A DNA stretch of 64,000 nucleotides, from contig NC_090942.1 of NCBI RefSeq assembly GCF_040807025.1, positions 42,920,911-42,984,910 of the forward strand. Direction: 5' to 3'. Origin of the DNA: Struthio camelus (lineage: Eukaryota; Chordata; Aves; Struthioniformes; Struthionidae). The position numbers were made by a program, and so were the translations under genes. This document shows, one piece after another, positions 1-11,500 of this stretch. The notes below the pieces were generated by a model. It ran no database searches and was not told where the DNA came from. It was given only the letters and a program-made list of their open reading frames with translations. Positions within the stretch are counted from its first letter, which is position 1, and each line of letters opens with the position of its first letter.

Positions 1-2842
1 CACCTGGTGTGCTTGATGTCTGCGAGGAGCCCAGCCACGGGGCACTGCCCAGTGGCTCCCGCTCTGAGGCACCTTGGGCTCGTTGGCCCTGCAGCCGCAA
101 TGCAAACCCTTACAGGTGTGCACCCTTCTCTAGGGGAGGGCAGGAGGGCCCACTGTGTGGGAAGCAATTCCCATCACAACGAGTGTTCCCTATTAATACA
201 GTTTGCTTCTCGTCTGCGTTAAATTCATTTGTTTTTGCCTGCCCGAGGCTTTCAGCTATCGAGATTTACAACCTTTCAGTGAAACCTGAAATTTTCCAAA
301 TTTCATGATAAAGTGTTCAGGGATTTTTCATTTGATTCTGCCATGCTGTTGCTAGAAATCATTTTGCAAGTCCCTTCACTGTTTCAGTTAAGGACCAGGA
401 TGGTGGGGTAGAGCTGACCAGCCAGAACTGAGCAATGCAGCTGAGCTTCTTGAATAGCCTCAACTGATCATTAAAGAAAGATGTTCCTCCAGCTCATTCC
501 CTCTTTTCTGACACTGTCTTATCTTGACATAGGGGCTGTAAATATATGTATTACATATGAAAAAACCCCTAGAAGTTAGTAAAAGCATTAAACCAGATGA
601 GAGTACACAGAGAAACACAATTTACCAAAACTTTATAGGTGCTGTGTGTTACATGAATTACTGCATTGCTTAGTTCTGTCCTGTTCCTCTGCAATGAGAA
701 CAGCCCTCTGAGACTTTAAAAATGTATAGAGCTGGAGTCCTATGCAGCAAGCAGAAAATGAAATAACAACTAGCCGTATTTTTGCTTCATATGGCAGATA
801 CGATAAACTGGTTGTTCAGCCCGATATCAAAAGCATTTGGCTCCCCATATATACTTGTAGTCTATCCCCAACCCACAATCTATTTCTTTCACCTTCACAT
901 TTTAGAAGCCACAGCTGCACCCCCCTAACCTGCCTATAACAGGAAATTGGAGTATTTTTTATTCTACTGTGCTCTTCGACTTCCTGTCCATAGCTCAGGG
1001 TTCCCCTTTGACATAAGAAAAAGGGATCATGGAATGAATCATATATTACTTGCATTAGGTAAACCCAGGTAATATTAATAGTTAGGCATTGCTTTCTTTG
1101 TGTTCTGCCTGGCTTATCTCATATTTCTGGCTGCAACATTGCAGCCATAATGTACAGGCAACTGACAGCCTGAGGCGTGTCCAGAGTGTCTAACCAAAAG
1201 CCTGGGGCAAAGAACTTCACCTCACACCCATGAGGGATAAATAGTCCTTCTGTGCATAGGCTCATGGACATCTACTGGCATATTTATGGGAATAAGTAAA
1301 TCCTTTTTAGTGTAAGACTGGCTGCTGGCTACTTTCTACCCTCTGAGCAAAGGAGCCAGAGTCAGAAGTCTCAGAGCTGTTAACCCTCATACTATATGCG
1401 CAGTTTCTGGGTCCTTCCACTTTTTATTAAATGCAAAGCTTAGACTCTCTGTACTGAAAGTGTCTAGACAGAGGAAAAAAATATGAAACCTTAAAGGCCC
1501 TAAAATCAAAAGAAAAGGCTTTCCTCCACTCCTAAAACGTTCATTTTTAGCTGTCACAGTTTTTCAGCCAATCTCATGGATTTAGGGTGCTTGAATAATG
1601 GTATCTGAAAAGGTGTGAAGATGGCACAGCAAACACCCACCCAACCCTATTTGTGAGCAGCTATGCTAGCAGTCTCTTACCTAGCCACTTCAGAAATCAG
1701 GGCTTACAGAAACCAGCAACAGTGATAAGGCTTACAGTGAAATGGGAATGATCCCTGAAAAGCAAAGGGAAGGAAGAGCACTTTAGAGATGCGTGCCAGC
1801 ACTCAGGAGTTCATTGCATGCTCCAAAGGGCTAGTCTAATAGAGAAAGTCCAGCTTTCAGTGCTTTTCAACCCAGACTGGGGGTTGAATGAACATGAGGA
1901 AGGCAAGAGCAAGAAGAGCAACTTATTGGTTGCTCTTCCCCCAAAATCACATGGGGGAGGCAGCCAAATTCAGTGCTGTGGGCACCTAACACATCTGTCT
2001 TCTATTGCAAAAGCCCTCTGAGGAGCTGAGAGAAAGGAAGGCTGGTGGCAGAAGGTCACTCATAACCTTCTTAGGAGAAAAGAGGAAGAGAGAGACTAAA
2101 AATTTAAAGCAGCTTTGCTCTCTCCTCCTGCCTCTCTCTCCAGTGGAAAGGACTCCACTGCTTTCTCCCTGCTATCATCTCCCTTCCTGGCAAAATAAAA
2201 CCGAAGATGCCGGAGGAGCAGCCCCACTGGTTCCAATCATGACCAGCAACCTGGCGCTCTACATCCCAAAATTCAGCCAGTGCAGTTTGTGCTGCTGTCC
2301 CTTGCTGTCTCATAGACACCTACACACCAGCACAGTTGTTCTCACACAGAAATATGCTCTCAGTGACCAGAGAAGATTATTTGGCCTGGAGGCTATCGTT
2401 GCAATTTGCTTACAGCCTAGCAGAATTAATTCTGCCAAATAGGAGAGGAATAAGTAATGTTATTTAATAACTATTATTAAACAACCAATGTTGTTTAATG
2501 ACTTTTTAATCATCCTATCTAATGTTAGCAAAACTGTCAGGAAATGAAATGATCTATGTTTTGAGAGATTAGCACTTTATGAAACAGGATAAGAAATACT
2601 AGTATTGGGAGCTGACCTTTACTCAAACCAAGAGATAACTGTGTGCTTGCATGTGTGTATGCTTTGCTCAGTTAATGAAACTTCTGTTGAGCAAGAAATA
2701 AGAGGAAAAGATATGACTTTTAGGTGTGATTCCCGCTGAAGTATTTTGTGCAAAGAGTTTACTATGCTTCACCTGGAAAAAATGATGTAACACCTGCTTT
2801 GATTTCCTTACTAACTTTCCCATGGCCTGGCCTGGAGGTACT
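1..2842. other. non-coding interval, no gene seen
   Basis: The first 180 bases are relatively GC-rich and hold about five CpG dinucleotides, against a CpG-poor background. The rest is ordinary AT-leaning sequence. It includes the longest open frame of the window (2005-2442, plus strand, 145 codons). That frame starts with no recognisable context, has a mixed low-information composition and matches no domain I know, so I treat it as chance. I cannot exclude a short non-coding RNA exon. Confidence 0.6.
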
Positions 2843-2912
2843 CAGCTCTCACTTGCAATTTCCATCATCTTCATGGGAGGTGCTCAGCACCTAGATAAAT
2901 TATCTGTTATTC
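2843..2912. repeat. possible old amniote interspersed repeat trace
   Basis: The stretch around TTCATGGGAGGTGCTCAGCAC, preceded by a CAGCTCTCACTT block, resembles a repeat common in turtle, crocodilian and bird DNA that reads roughly 'agctcccattgacttca... ggtgctcagcacct'. The comparison is from memory and the copy is badly worn. I cannot name the family and could be wrong. Confidence 0.25.
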
Positions 2913-3043
2913 AGATATAGAGAGAGAGGCTCCCTGAGTAGAGAGCTGTGAAATCAGCAGTCTTTCAATGAAGCACTGAGCTTTGAGTTCGCATACAGTG
3001 TTAGTGCTTAGAGGTAACAGCTGGAGCAATGATTGCAACAATT

Positions 3044-3061
3044 TATATATATATATATATT
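3044..3061. repeat. (TA)n microsatellite
   Basis: About eight uninterrupted TA units run into a short T tract. Confidence 0.85.
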
Positions 3062-3470
3062 TTTACCTGCAGCCTAAATCTTATCAACCACAACAGTTCC
3101 CTGACAATCCACTTTCTTCTTGAGTCAAAGGCAATAAGCTCTTTAGCTTTTAGACTAGCAGTATGATGAAATAATGTTTGGCTCCTGATAGCATGCTACT
3201 TCCCATTTCACATGCATAATTTTCAAATGCTAATTTGTGTCTAATCTACAGTTCAAATACTAGAAAATCTCTCTAGATTCTTCTCCATTTTCAGTGTATT
3301 TAAGAAGAGTATCAAAGTGAAAGTTACATAAGGGAAGAAACTTAGCAACTAGTACTGACTAACCATTAATCATTAGAGAGGATGCTGGGATGAGTTAGGT
3401 TATGGGCTCTACATACAACAAATGAAGCTCATAATAAGGGAGAAACCATATTTAGGGAGAAGGTGTTGTC

Positions 3471-3487
3471 GGGGGGGGAGGGGGTGG
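3471..3487. repeat. G-rich tract
   Basis: The run is eight G, A, five G, T, two G. It supplies at most three runs of three or more G plus a pair, so it falls just short of a canonical four-run G-quadruplex motif on the plus strand. Confidence 0.7.
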
Positions 3488-3488
3488 C

Positions 3489-6400
3489 TTTGAAGAGATG
3501 GGGAAAAGAAAAGCCAGCTATATTAGGAAAGGGTGTTAACACTGAAGAATGAGATAGGCTAAATTGTTCTTACCCTGGGAAGCTTTGCATTTCCCTCTAC
3601 AGACTTAGGCATTTATTTAAGTGTTACTTTCCGGTCCAGTTCACAAAATCATGAGCAATGAGTTAGGCTAAACGTGTGAAGTATTCTGCACCCTAGAAGG
3701 CTCATGCCACTATCCAGAGAGATGATTTACTTAATACTTTTGATACTAATATCACAGGATGCTGAGTTGAAGGAACGAATTGTCTCTCTCAGATTTCATC
3801 AGAAGTCATTTCGTTCAAATTAGGGTTTCTTTCTTTCCAGCTGCCTGTGAGCTGAGCCTGGAGTCTGAAATTCTGGGAGGTTTCTGTCTTTTTTTCCTTT
3901 GGACAAGGAAGCTGTGTGGTCTGAGCCCTGCGATCAGTACCTAAGTGAGGAAGGGATGCAAGTCACCCACAGCAGGGCTGCGTCCGAGCAAAAATACCAC
4001 CACTTCTGCCACTCAGTGAGCGAACAGGCGCACCTCTGATTTATATAGGAAGCTCATGCCGTTTCTACATAGAGCTGTGCAGGAGCAGAGCTTCTCGTCC
4101 AGACGAGAAAGCAGCATGCAAAAGCTTCGCAAACCTGTGGTTTATTGTCAAGTCAGCACAAGGTGGCAGCATTTTAGCACACTTCTGCTAACCCTGGGCA
4201 GGCGAGGACTTGTTAGCTCCAGACTGCCCTGGGGACTTCGGGGAGGGTGGGTCCTAAAGAAGACATGATCTGGGGGGAACAGGGAGGAGCTATGAAATAC
4301 TGACTCTAATAGACTTTATACGCTGTGGAGAACAAGGGGAGATATGACTAAATATGCTGAACTACTCCACAAAACCAGGCCAAGTAAATCCCTATTTATC
4401 TTAGTTTGCCAGCATTGTGGACTCTACAAAGAAAACTGCTCTTTGCAATACGCTTACCACAAGTGCTCTCCACGAGTTCTCTACTGGCAAACTGATGCTT
4501 TCCTGTGAAAAGTAGGTTGAAGCTGTGTTTACGCTGGCTCTGGGATGCTGCATCCCAGTGCGGCGTGACTGGCAAGGATCAGTGATGCTCTGCTTATCTT
4601 TCTGCTTTGCACAGGCTGGTCCCAAGTGGATTGAGATTCCCTATTGTGCAATGGAAGTGCTTAGAGTCTGAGCCGAACACAATAACAGACTATTGGTGAA
4701 TAACCTAGGCTACCTTTGTGCAAAGTCCAAAACATAGGTAAGGGGCAATATCCAGTACTGGCCAGAAAATAGTGAAAATGGCAAATCCAGCAGCTTTGCT
4801 GATAACATCTGCCAGTATCTAAAACCTCGTCACTGTTAAAAGTCATGCATTGTTTCTTGTATGAACTTTTCTAATTCCAAATAGTTCCAGATGCTGATTC
4901 TTACTACGCCTTTCACTACTAGATTGAAAAGGTCTTTATTTCACTGTGTAAGTACTTTCATGGAGGTGAAGTCATTAATTCATTTTTTCTAATTAAATAA
5001 GCAGGCTGAATACTTTAAAGCTGCTAGGTAAAGGCATTTTGTTTATGCTTTGAGTTATTTTGCCGCTGTTCTCCATGTGCTTTCCAGTTTCTCAACGTCT
5101 TGTTAAATAGGTGGCCACCCAGAGCGATTGCGTTGTTCTGTTATTGATCTCGGCAGCACCACACAGAGGTAAAATGTCACCTCCCTGCTGCTCCTCATTA
5201 CTCCTAGCTTTGTACAGCCAAGCAACTCTGCCCCTATAGCCCTTGATACAGACATCTCACACCTGAACAGACTGTAACCATGCCAAGTGCAGTGTCTGTA
5301 CTGTGTTCATGAAAGAAGTAGCGTTCCTCTTCTTTGGCTACCTTTTGTATTCATTATCCTGGGAGCATAGAAAAGCTATTTCTGCTGCGGGGAGTTCTCC
5401 GGAGAGCTTTGCATGTGGAGACTTCTGATAATCCTGAGAGATTTGAAAGGAAAACAATGCAAGAAGGAAAACTAGTTCTACAACTCTCAGTATTTCTGGT
5501 ATTAAGTTACACTTCCCTAGTAACAGTACTAGCTTTCTTCACTTTCCCTTTAGCAGCAGAGAGTTAGCAAAGTGTCCCTTATTTCTGAGTCTTTTACCTC
5601 ATATTAGAGATAACAATAACTTTCTTAATTTAAAGAGAAGTCATAGAAGTCTCCGCTGCCTCTGCAGCTTCTGCCCTTCTTTTCCCCTGGATGCAATAAG
5701 CAAACCCAGAAGGGAAGAGAGAGCAGCAGACAGAGTAAGAATAGCGTCAGTTCTGCTCCTGACCTGCTTTTGCAATTGCTCTACTGGAGAATCACTTGTC
5801 CATGTGCTCCATCATCCAGTCTGAGACCTGCCAAAACTATGCTGGCATGAGGCTGAGCAGGGCACTTCTCATCTGCCTCACTTACAGGCTCATAACGATG
5901 TTATAGCGGGGGTAGATGTGTAGACTCTCTCCTTAAACAGAAAGGAAAAGGAAAAAAGAATAAACAATGAAATGAGATGCAGAAGTCAAACACAGGAGGA
6001 AGGAGAGAGGGAGGATAAGGCAGGATAAGGGTGGTCTGTGTGCAGGTGGTGAGGAAACGATCCATGGTTATGAACGCATATCAGTTGTCATGAATGACTT
6101 ACAGGAAAAGAGTATCAAAGTAGTTTTGGCAGCCTTGTTCTGTTAATATTAACCAGCTGAGATGCAATAATAAAGATAGTAATAACTGTTAAGTATTGCT
6201 TCGCATATTTAGTTCATTGCAGCTAGTCTGAACCACAAGCACTGTATCATATTTTGTTAGTTTAACAGCCCATTTAGAGTAATATATAAATTACTTCCGA
6301 CTGAGGTTTTCTGAATCTTATGTAACAAGCTGAACTGGCCTCTCTTTCTTCTGGAGATCTTCAAGCACAAGTTTATGAAAAATAGGCCAAATTTATCAAG

Positions 6401-6599
6401 ATGAGATCAGAAATTTTCTAGGAAAGTCAAAAATTTCTTTGCAAGCTACTCCTTGGTGAGTATCCCACTGCTTTTCTATACTGTCCTTCCCAGGTAGTCA
6501 ATGAAAAGGCTAAACTAGTTCTAGAGGTATTCCCCCCTGAGGAAGGCATTTATAATTGACATTTGTATTATAGCTGATTAGATGCCTTACCTAATGGTA
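3489..6599. other. non-coding interval, no gene seen
   Basis: Mixed sequence without recognisable exons. The open frames here (for example 4056-4268 plus, 4401-4625 minus, 5334-5567 plus) are under 80 codons and unlike any family I recognise. The only compositional feature is the purine-rich block listed separately at 5931-6035. Confidence 0.55.
5931..6035 (+). repeat. purine-rich low-complexity tract
   Basis: The plus strand is dominated by A and G, with GGAAAAGGAAAAAAG near the start and GGAGAGAGGGAGG further on. It includes a short near-duplication, GGATAAGGCAGGATAAGG. It is low-complexity sequence rather than a defined element. Confidence 0.6.
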
Positions 6600-6785
6600 G
6601 GCTTCCACTATACCAAGCACCATACAGCACCCAGGAGGAGATCACCTCTATTTAGTAGTTATTACATACTAAAGGAGAAGAGAGACCTGGAGGAAGAGAA
6701 GCAAAGTGATTTGTCCAAGACCATGGTAGAGCTAGGACTATGCTGAACATTTCCAGTGCTGTGCCTTTTTACCACACTGTGCTGT
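6600..6785 (-). mobile_element. MIR-like tRNA-derived SINE remnant
   Basis: On the plus strand, GAAGCAAAGTGATTTGTCCA followed by AGACCATGGTAGAGC matches the reverse complement of the conserved MIR core (the segment read as 'gtgaccttgggcaagttactt'). Upstream, CCAAGCACCATAC fits the reversed MIR 3' part 'ccaggcactgttc'. The element therefore lies on the minus strand with its tRNA-like head near 6785. MIRs are ancient amniote SINEs and survive as worn copies in birds. The match is by eye against a remembered consensus; another CORE-SINE is possible. Confidence 0.5.
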
Positions 6786-7554
6786 CCTCAGAGACCTGTT
6801 TGGCCTTGAGAAAATATTTGTATTGTTCTTGTACCCCTCTTATTCCCCTAAATATGTAAGTTGTAGTGATAGACCTAAAAATGTAGAGCTCTGTGATGTT
6901 CTAGTGACACTGGCAGCAGAAAAACAATGACCAGAAGAAGTTACAGCTGCTACATCCAAGCTTTTGCTTCATCCTGGCTTCAGAAATTGCTCTTATTTCA
7001 CTTAGAGAGCTCTGATATAAATTACATGACTTTCACTAGTTTTTGTTAGACATACATGGGCTCTATAGGCATATGGATGTTAGTCATTCACTTCGCCTAC
7101 TTTAATTGTGTTATTACCTTTATTTTCTTTTACTTTTTGCAGTTGTCTGTGACCTGTGCTACAATTGCATTTACATAGGATGGTTGACCAAGTCCCACAT
7201 TTCTCCCACTGCTTCCCCTTTCCTTCATAATGAAATGCTTTTCTCCGCAGAAATGGTACTTCATAGTCCCATGCATTTTCCATTCTTATCAAAAAGTTTT
7301 CTCCTAACTGTAATCAGCTCAGAATTCAGGCACTGTTGTTAAATTTAAGTATCTTTCCAGGTAAACTCTGTTCTTTCTGCTATGATCACCCTCAATATTG
7401 GTAAAAAGATCTGCTATACCTGTGTGATGCTACATGCTTGCCTTTAAGTTCTTCTTTAAAGCTCTCTTATGTACTCTTTTATCTATAAGAAGGAAGGACC
7501 TTGCTGATTTGAGGTAATCATATAACACTTATACTACAGATCATCTATCATCTT

Positions 7555-7665
7555 GATCTGTATCTATCTGCCCTGTAGATATGATCATGAGATGTATGTG
7601 TCTGGGACTGTCTGATTCCACAAGCGTACAGCACCTTGCACAGCTGAGCCTTAGCGTATAGCTAC
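7555..7665 (+). mobile_element. L2/MIR-type 3' tail remnant
   Basis: TCTGGGACTGTCTGATTCC, then CGTACAGCACCTTGCACAGC, follows the order of the well-known L2/MIR-family tail ('gggcagggactgtct ... gtacagcacctagcacaatg'), with GTAGATATGATCATGAG in the place of 'tagattgtaagctc'. The direction is plus and the copy is diverged. A 16-A run starts 25 bases downstream, but I cannot show that it belongs to the element. Confidence 0.4.
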
Positions 7666-7689
7666 AGTTCTTTCATGATAATGGCGTGC

Positions 7690-7705
7690 AAAAAAAAAAA
7701 AAAAA
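7690..7705 (+). repeat. poly-A run
   Basis: Sixteen uninterrupted A residues. They could be the tail of the worn element just upstream or an independent homopolymer. No processed-pseudogene body is recognisable in front of it. Confidence 0.8.
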
Positions 7706-8317
7706 GCCTTCTGGAAATTCCTTGCTGTATCTTCCTTTGCAACTTTAGGCATTCAGGAAATGACTTCAGGGCCTACATCTTGGGAGGATGAAGTGTCATT
7801 CCCTCAAAATCTCCCTCTTTAGCAGGAAGAATTAAGAACACCCTGCCCCGTGTGACCTATAGTTTCATGGTAAGAGCTTTCACAAATAGGTGCTTTCAAA
7901 AGTAGTATCCAGCATGCTTGGCAAATAATCTAAATTTCTATGTCCAAAGCAATCACTGAGTGTGGATGAAAGTGCCCCAGCATCAGTGGCATCTCACATT
8001 AGTATGTGGTTCAAGCAGTCAGCTCCCGAACATGGTTGATGATGATGATGAATTCTAGCTGGAAGGAGGTATTGCTCCTGCAGTCACAGTAACTGTCTAT
8101 GTCTCTGAGAAGGTGGAGTTTAAGATGCAATCCTTTCTTCAGAATAGCTTGTGGTATTCCCAAATAAAATCGTTAATAATCCCAAGCTATCTCATCATAT
8201 ACCCTGAAGCTCAACAGGGGCTTTAAAACCCGCCTATGTAAATATTTGAGCAATTTGCAATACAGCTCTTACAATAGACCCTGAATACCTAGCTTGAGGC
8301 TATGGACTCAGAAAGGT

Positions 8318-8348
8318 GATACCGCTGATACCGCTGAACCGCTGAGCT
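8318..8348 (+). repeat. short 9-bp tandem repeat
   Basis: GATACCGCT occurs twice head to tail (8318-8326, 8327-8335), followed by the shortened copy GAACCGCT and then GAGCT. It is a local slippage-type duplication without evident function. Confidence 0.7.
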
Positions 8349-8508
8349 GAAACAAAGTATTTTTGAAGATGTTGCCTGTAAGGTACAGAAGGGGACAAGC
8401 CAGAGCAGCAGTATAGATCTAGGCAAAAAATAGAAACATTTCAGCTTCTCAGGAGAGCTAGGCTAGCAGTGTGTTTATGTAGCTCTACTAGATCTGGTGT
8501 GCTGCTTA

Positions 8509-8568
8509 GCACATTCAGAATGAGCTGTGCACGTTCAGAATGAGCAGTGCACGTGCAGAATGAGCAGT
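8509..8568 (+). repeat. three-copy 20-bp minisatellite
   Basis: Three adjacent 20-base units lie at 8509-8528, 8529-8548 and 8549-8568. Each has the frame GCACnTnCAGAATGAGCnGT. Units 2 and 3 differ at one position and unit 1 differs from unit 2 at two. The array stops abruptly at GTTGCAC. Three units with so few differences suggest a fairly recent local expansion. Confidence 0.9.
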
Positions 8569-8569
8569 G

Positions 8570-11500
8570 TTGCACAACGGAGGAATAATCTTAATGTATG
8601 TTTCCTTCCATTCTACCTCTGTAAAATAGGCTGCTGGTCCTTCCCAGTCTTTTGCAGACAGTGAGGACTGATGATAGTGAAGGAGAGATTTTGAAGAAAG
8701 GAATAGTGTATTTTCTGATAACAATAGAGGCCCTACAATTACCCTGGCAGAGCTTGCTGAGTCCTTGAGAGTTTTTACAAATATCAGACACAACAGCAGT
8801 TTGGATTTCAAAGCATGTTTGAACACAGACACCGCATTCCTATACTGAGACAGTCATTAAAGTGGGTCTGAAAGGCCTCTCCCTTATTCACATGAGCGCA
8901 GATGGGGGAGGAGGGGAGAATATGAATATCAGTGAAAGGAAGTTTAAATGGCAATGGCAGATGTCTGTGTGTGTCAAAGCAATAGTGAACGCCTTCATTT
9001 TCAAGAACAGTTTTGGCCCTCTCCAGCTCAGAAACAGAAAACAGAAGGAAGAAGAAGGCAATGAAAAGAAAAAGTTCAATAGCTTTCCCTCTCTTCATTC
9101 TCAGGGGAAATGCTGTGAGCTGAATTTTTGGAGATGGTCCTCAAGTGTGCCAGTGAGTTTTGCCTTCTCCTTTCTGGGGACTTTTTGGAAAAACTTTCCC
9201 TTTTCATCCAAGAGTAGGAAGATACTATGCACTGAGCCTTCCTGATACCTGATAATCCCCTGGTTCACTGCTGATATTATGCCCATTTGTTCAGCACCCA
9301 ATAGTAGATGAATTTGTCCCACTGGTGGGCTGCTCCATATGGCATGCACGTTAATCTAGCACCGACAGTGAACTTGTTCCCCTTGCTAAATATATAAAAT
9401 GATCTACATCAAAGGAGACGGTTGGACACTTTTGCTTCCAGTGAATGTTCTGATAAAGGAAATCCCAAATACTGGCACTGGGCAGAGACACGTTTTCCCA
9501 AAAGGTCTCTTCTACCTCCCTAGGTAAACCAACCTTTCTAGCATAAGTTTTACCTTTCTATGTAACTCTCCAGCTCATGCAAACGGAGACATCAGTCCGT
9601 TTTGTGAGACATATCCCACTTTGTGATAATTGATTTGGCCCTAATGGAACAGTAGGAGAAAGTCCACATCAAAGAGGTTTTTAAAGTAACTTCAGTGCCT
9701 GAGTTTAAGACATATGCCCTAGGAGAAAAAGGAGGAGAGAACCATACATAATCACTGGCTTACCTGTTCAAACGGTGTCACAGCATGCTCAAAATCACTC
9801 TCTCCCCCATGCCAGCTTATTCCATATAGAGAGCTATTTTACTTATAAGATAAAACACAAAAACAAATACAACAACTCTTTTCCTCTCATTTTTCTAACG
9901 CATTCTGTTTTCATGGCAGGAATGGTACAAGTGACAGTTCCTGTTATTTGCAGACATTAAAGCAAAACTAAACTACCCAATTTATTTATACAGTTTACTA
10001 ACATTACTGTGACTAATAGCTTTGCTTTCTCAAAGATCAGTTAGGGAGTGATAATTGAAAAGCAATAACTTTTTATGGATCCTTGCCAGAAGGAACTTAT
10101 ACAATAATAACAGAGTAAAATATTTTTTCTTAGGTGGCTGCTCCTTCATACCACAATTTTCCTAATCAAAGCACAGTGTACATTAAACACTGTGGAATTT
10201 GCTTAGTAAAAAAGATACAGCATTTTGTAGAGCTCCATCATAGAAATATTTTTGATCTTCTCTTTCATCATAAACAGCTTGAATGCAGCAGGAAACCTGC
10301 AGCACTCTGTTTCTTGTTTAAAAATGTATGAAGAGTTTGATTAATAGTTTCATCTACCAGAGAAGCTAAAAAGAGGATTTTCCTGGGATTATACCAAGCA
10401 CAGAAGATCACTGGAGGAGAGGTCAGAATTGCTCCACCTGTATTTTCTTAGTTAAAAGAGCACTGCAATTACTGACATTAAAGAAAATTATGTTGCAGCC
10501 CTGTTTTGTTTCAGAGGACAGAGAGATGAATTTTACTCTTGCTGTCTTACAGTTTCAGATTATCCAGGGGATTTCTAATGGCTCTGATGGGCATTCCTAG
10601 ATTGTCCCTTTGAGATATTTTTCCAGATCAGCTTTTTTTCTGAACAGACAGTGAATCCGGAAGCAAGTCCCATTTGGGGAACTCCAAGACATTATCTGGA
10701 TGAGAAGAATCCCTGAGGGCCTGCACGTTTGATGCAGCATTGATATCTACTATCCACATGCCACTATACACATGTGGACCAGCCTTGGGTTGCCTGCAGC
10801 AGCTCTGTGAGCCACCTGTCTGGATAAAGAGGTGGTGGATGCAGGAGCAAGCCGTGCTCCCGGCTCTTTCTGATACCACTTTGTGATAGCAGCGTTGACA
10901 GACCCTTTCGTTTTATACATTTCCAAGAGGTAAGACTTCCCCACCTGTTCCAGCTTATGACTGGGTGAGGGTTGCCTCAGTTTGGGCTGGATTCATAGCT
11001 TCCCTGATGTCCGAGCAGAAACTGCAGTGCTGGCTGTCCCCCTCGCCTGTGCATATACTGGGCAGCACGAAGGGTGCTAGCTTACCACTGGCATGAACCA
11101 GCCAGAAATCACCACATACTTGGAGAAAAGTCCTAGCTTTGATTTGTCTGAGGGAAGGTGAAGGCGCTGTAATCGATGCATCATAGATTACTGAAAAGCC
11201 TGAGGCTCTGCCTCAGAGGGAATATGCGACACTGACTGACTGAAAAACAAGTCAAAAAGGTGCTCTCCTTGCTTAAATTGTGCCAGACTGAAAGACACAC
11301 AGGCTTTGAGTCCACTAAGAAAAAACAAGGCCTGGGTAGGTCTCACTTTTACAGGAGGAAAACTGGTCACTCAGATAATAAATACAGGGGTGAAGGCCAG
11401 ACTGATCTCTGCATCAGCTTCTTCTCTAATTAATTAATTGCTTTTCATCTTAATCAAAAGTTTGATGGATACATTGCACTGCAAATGCATTCATATCATC

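Noticed and set aside
2005-2442. 145-codon open frame, the longest in the window
   Set aside because: Its length is within chance for 64 kb. It has no recognisable domain and overlaps a 71-codon minus-strand frame. No splice or promoter context supports it.
8605-8635. CTACCTCTGTAAAATAGG, like a MIR core word
   Set aside because: A single short word without the neighbouring MIR blocks.
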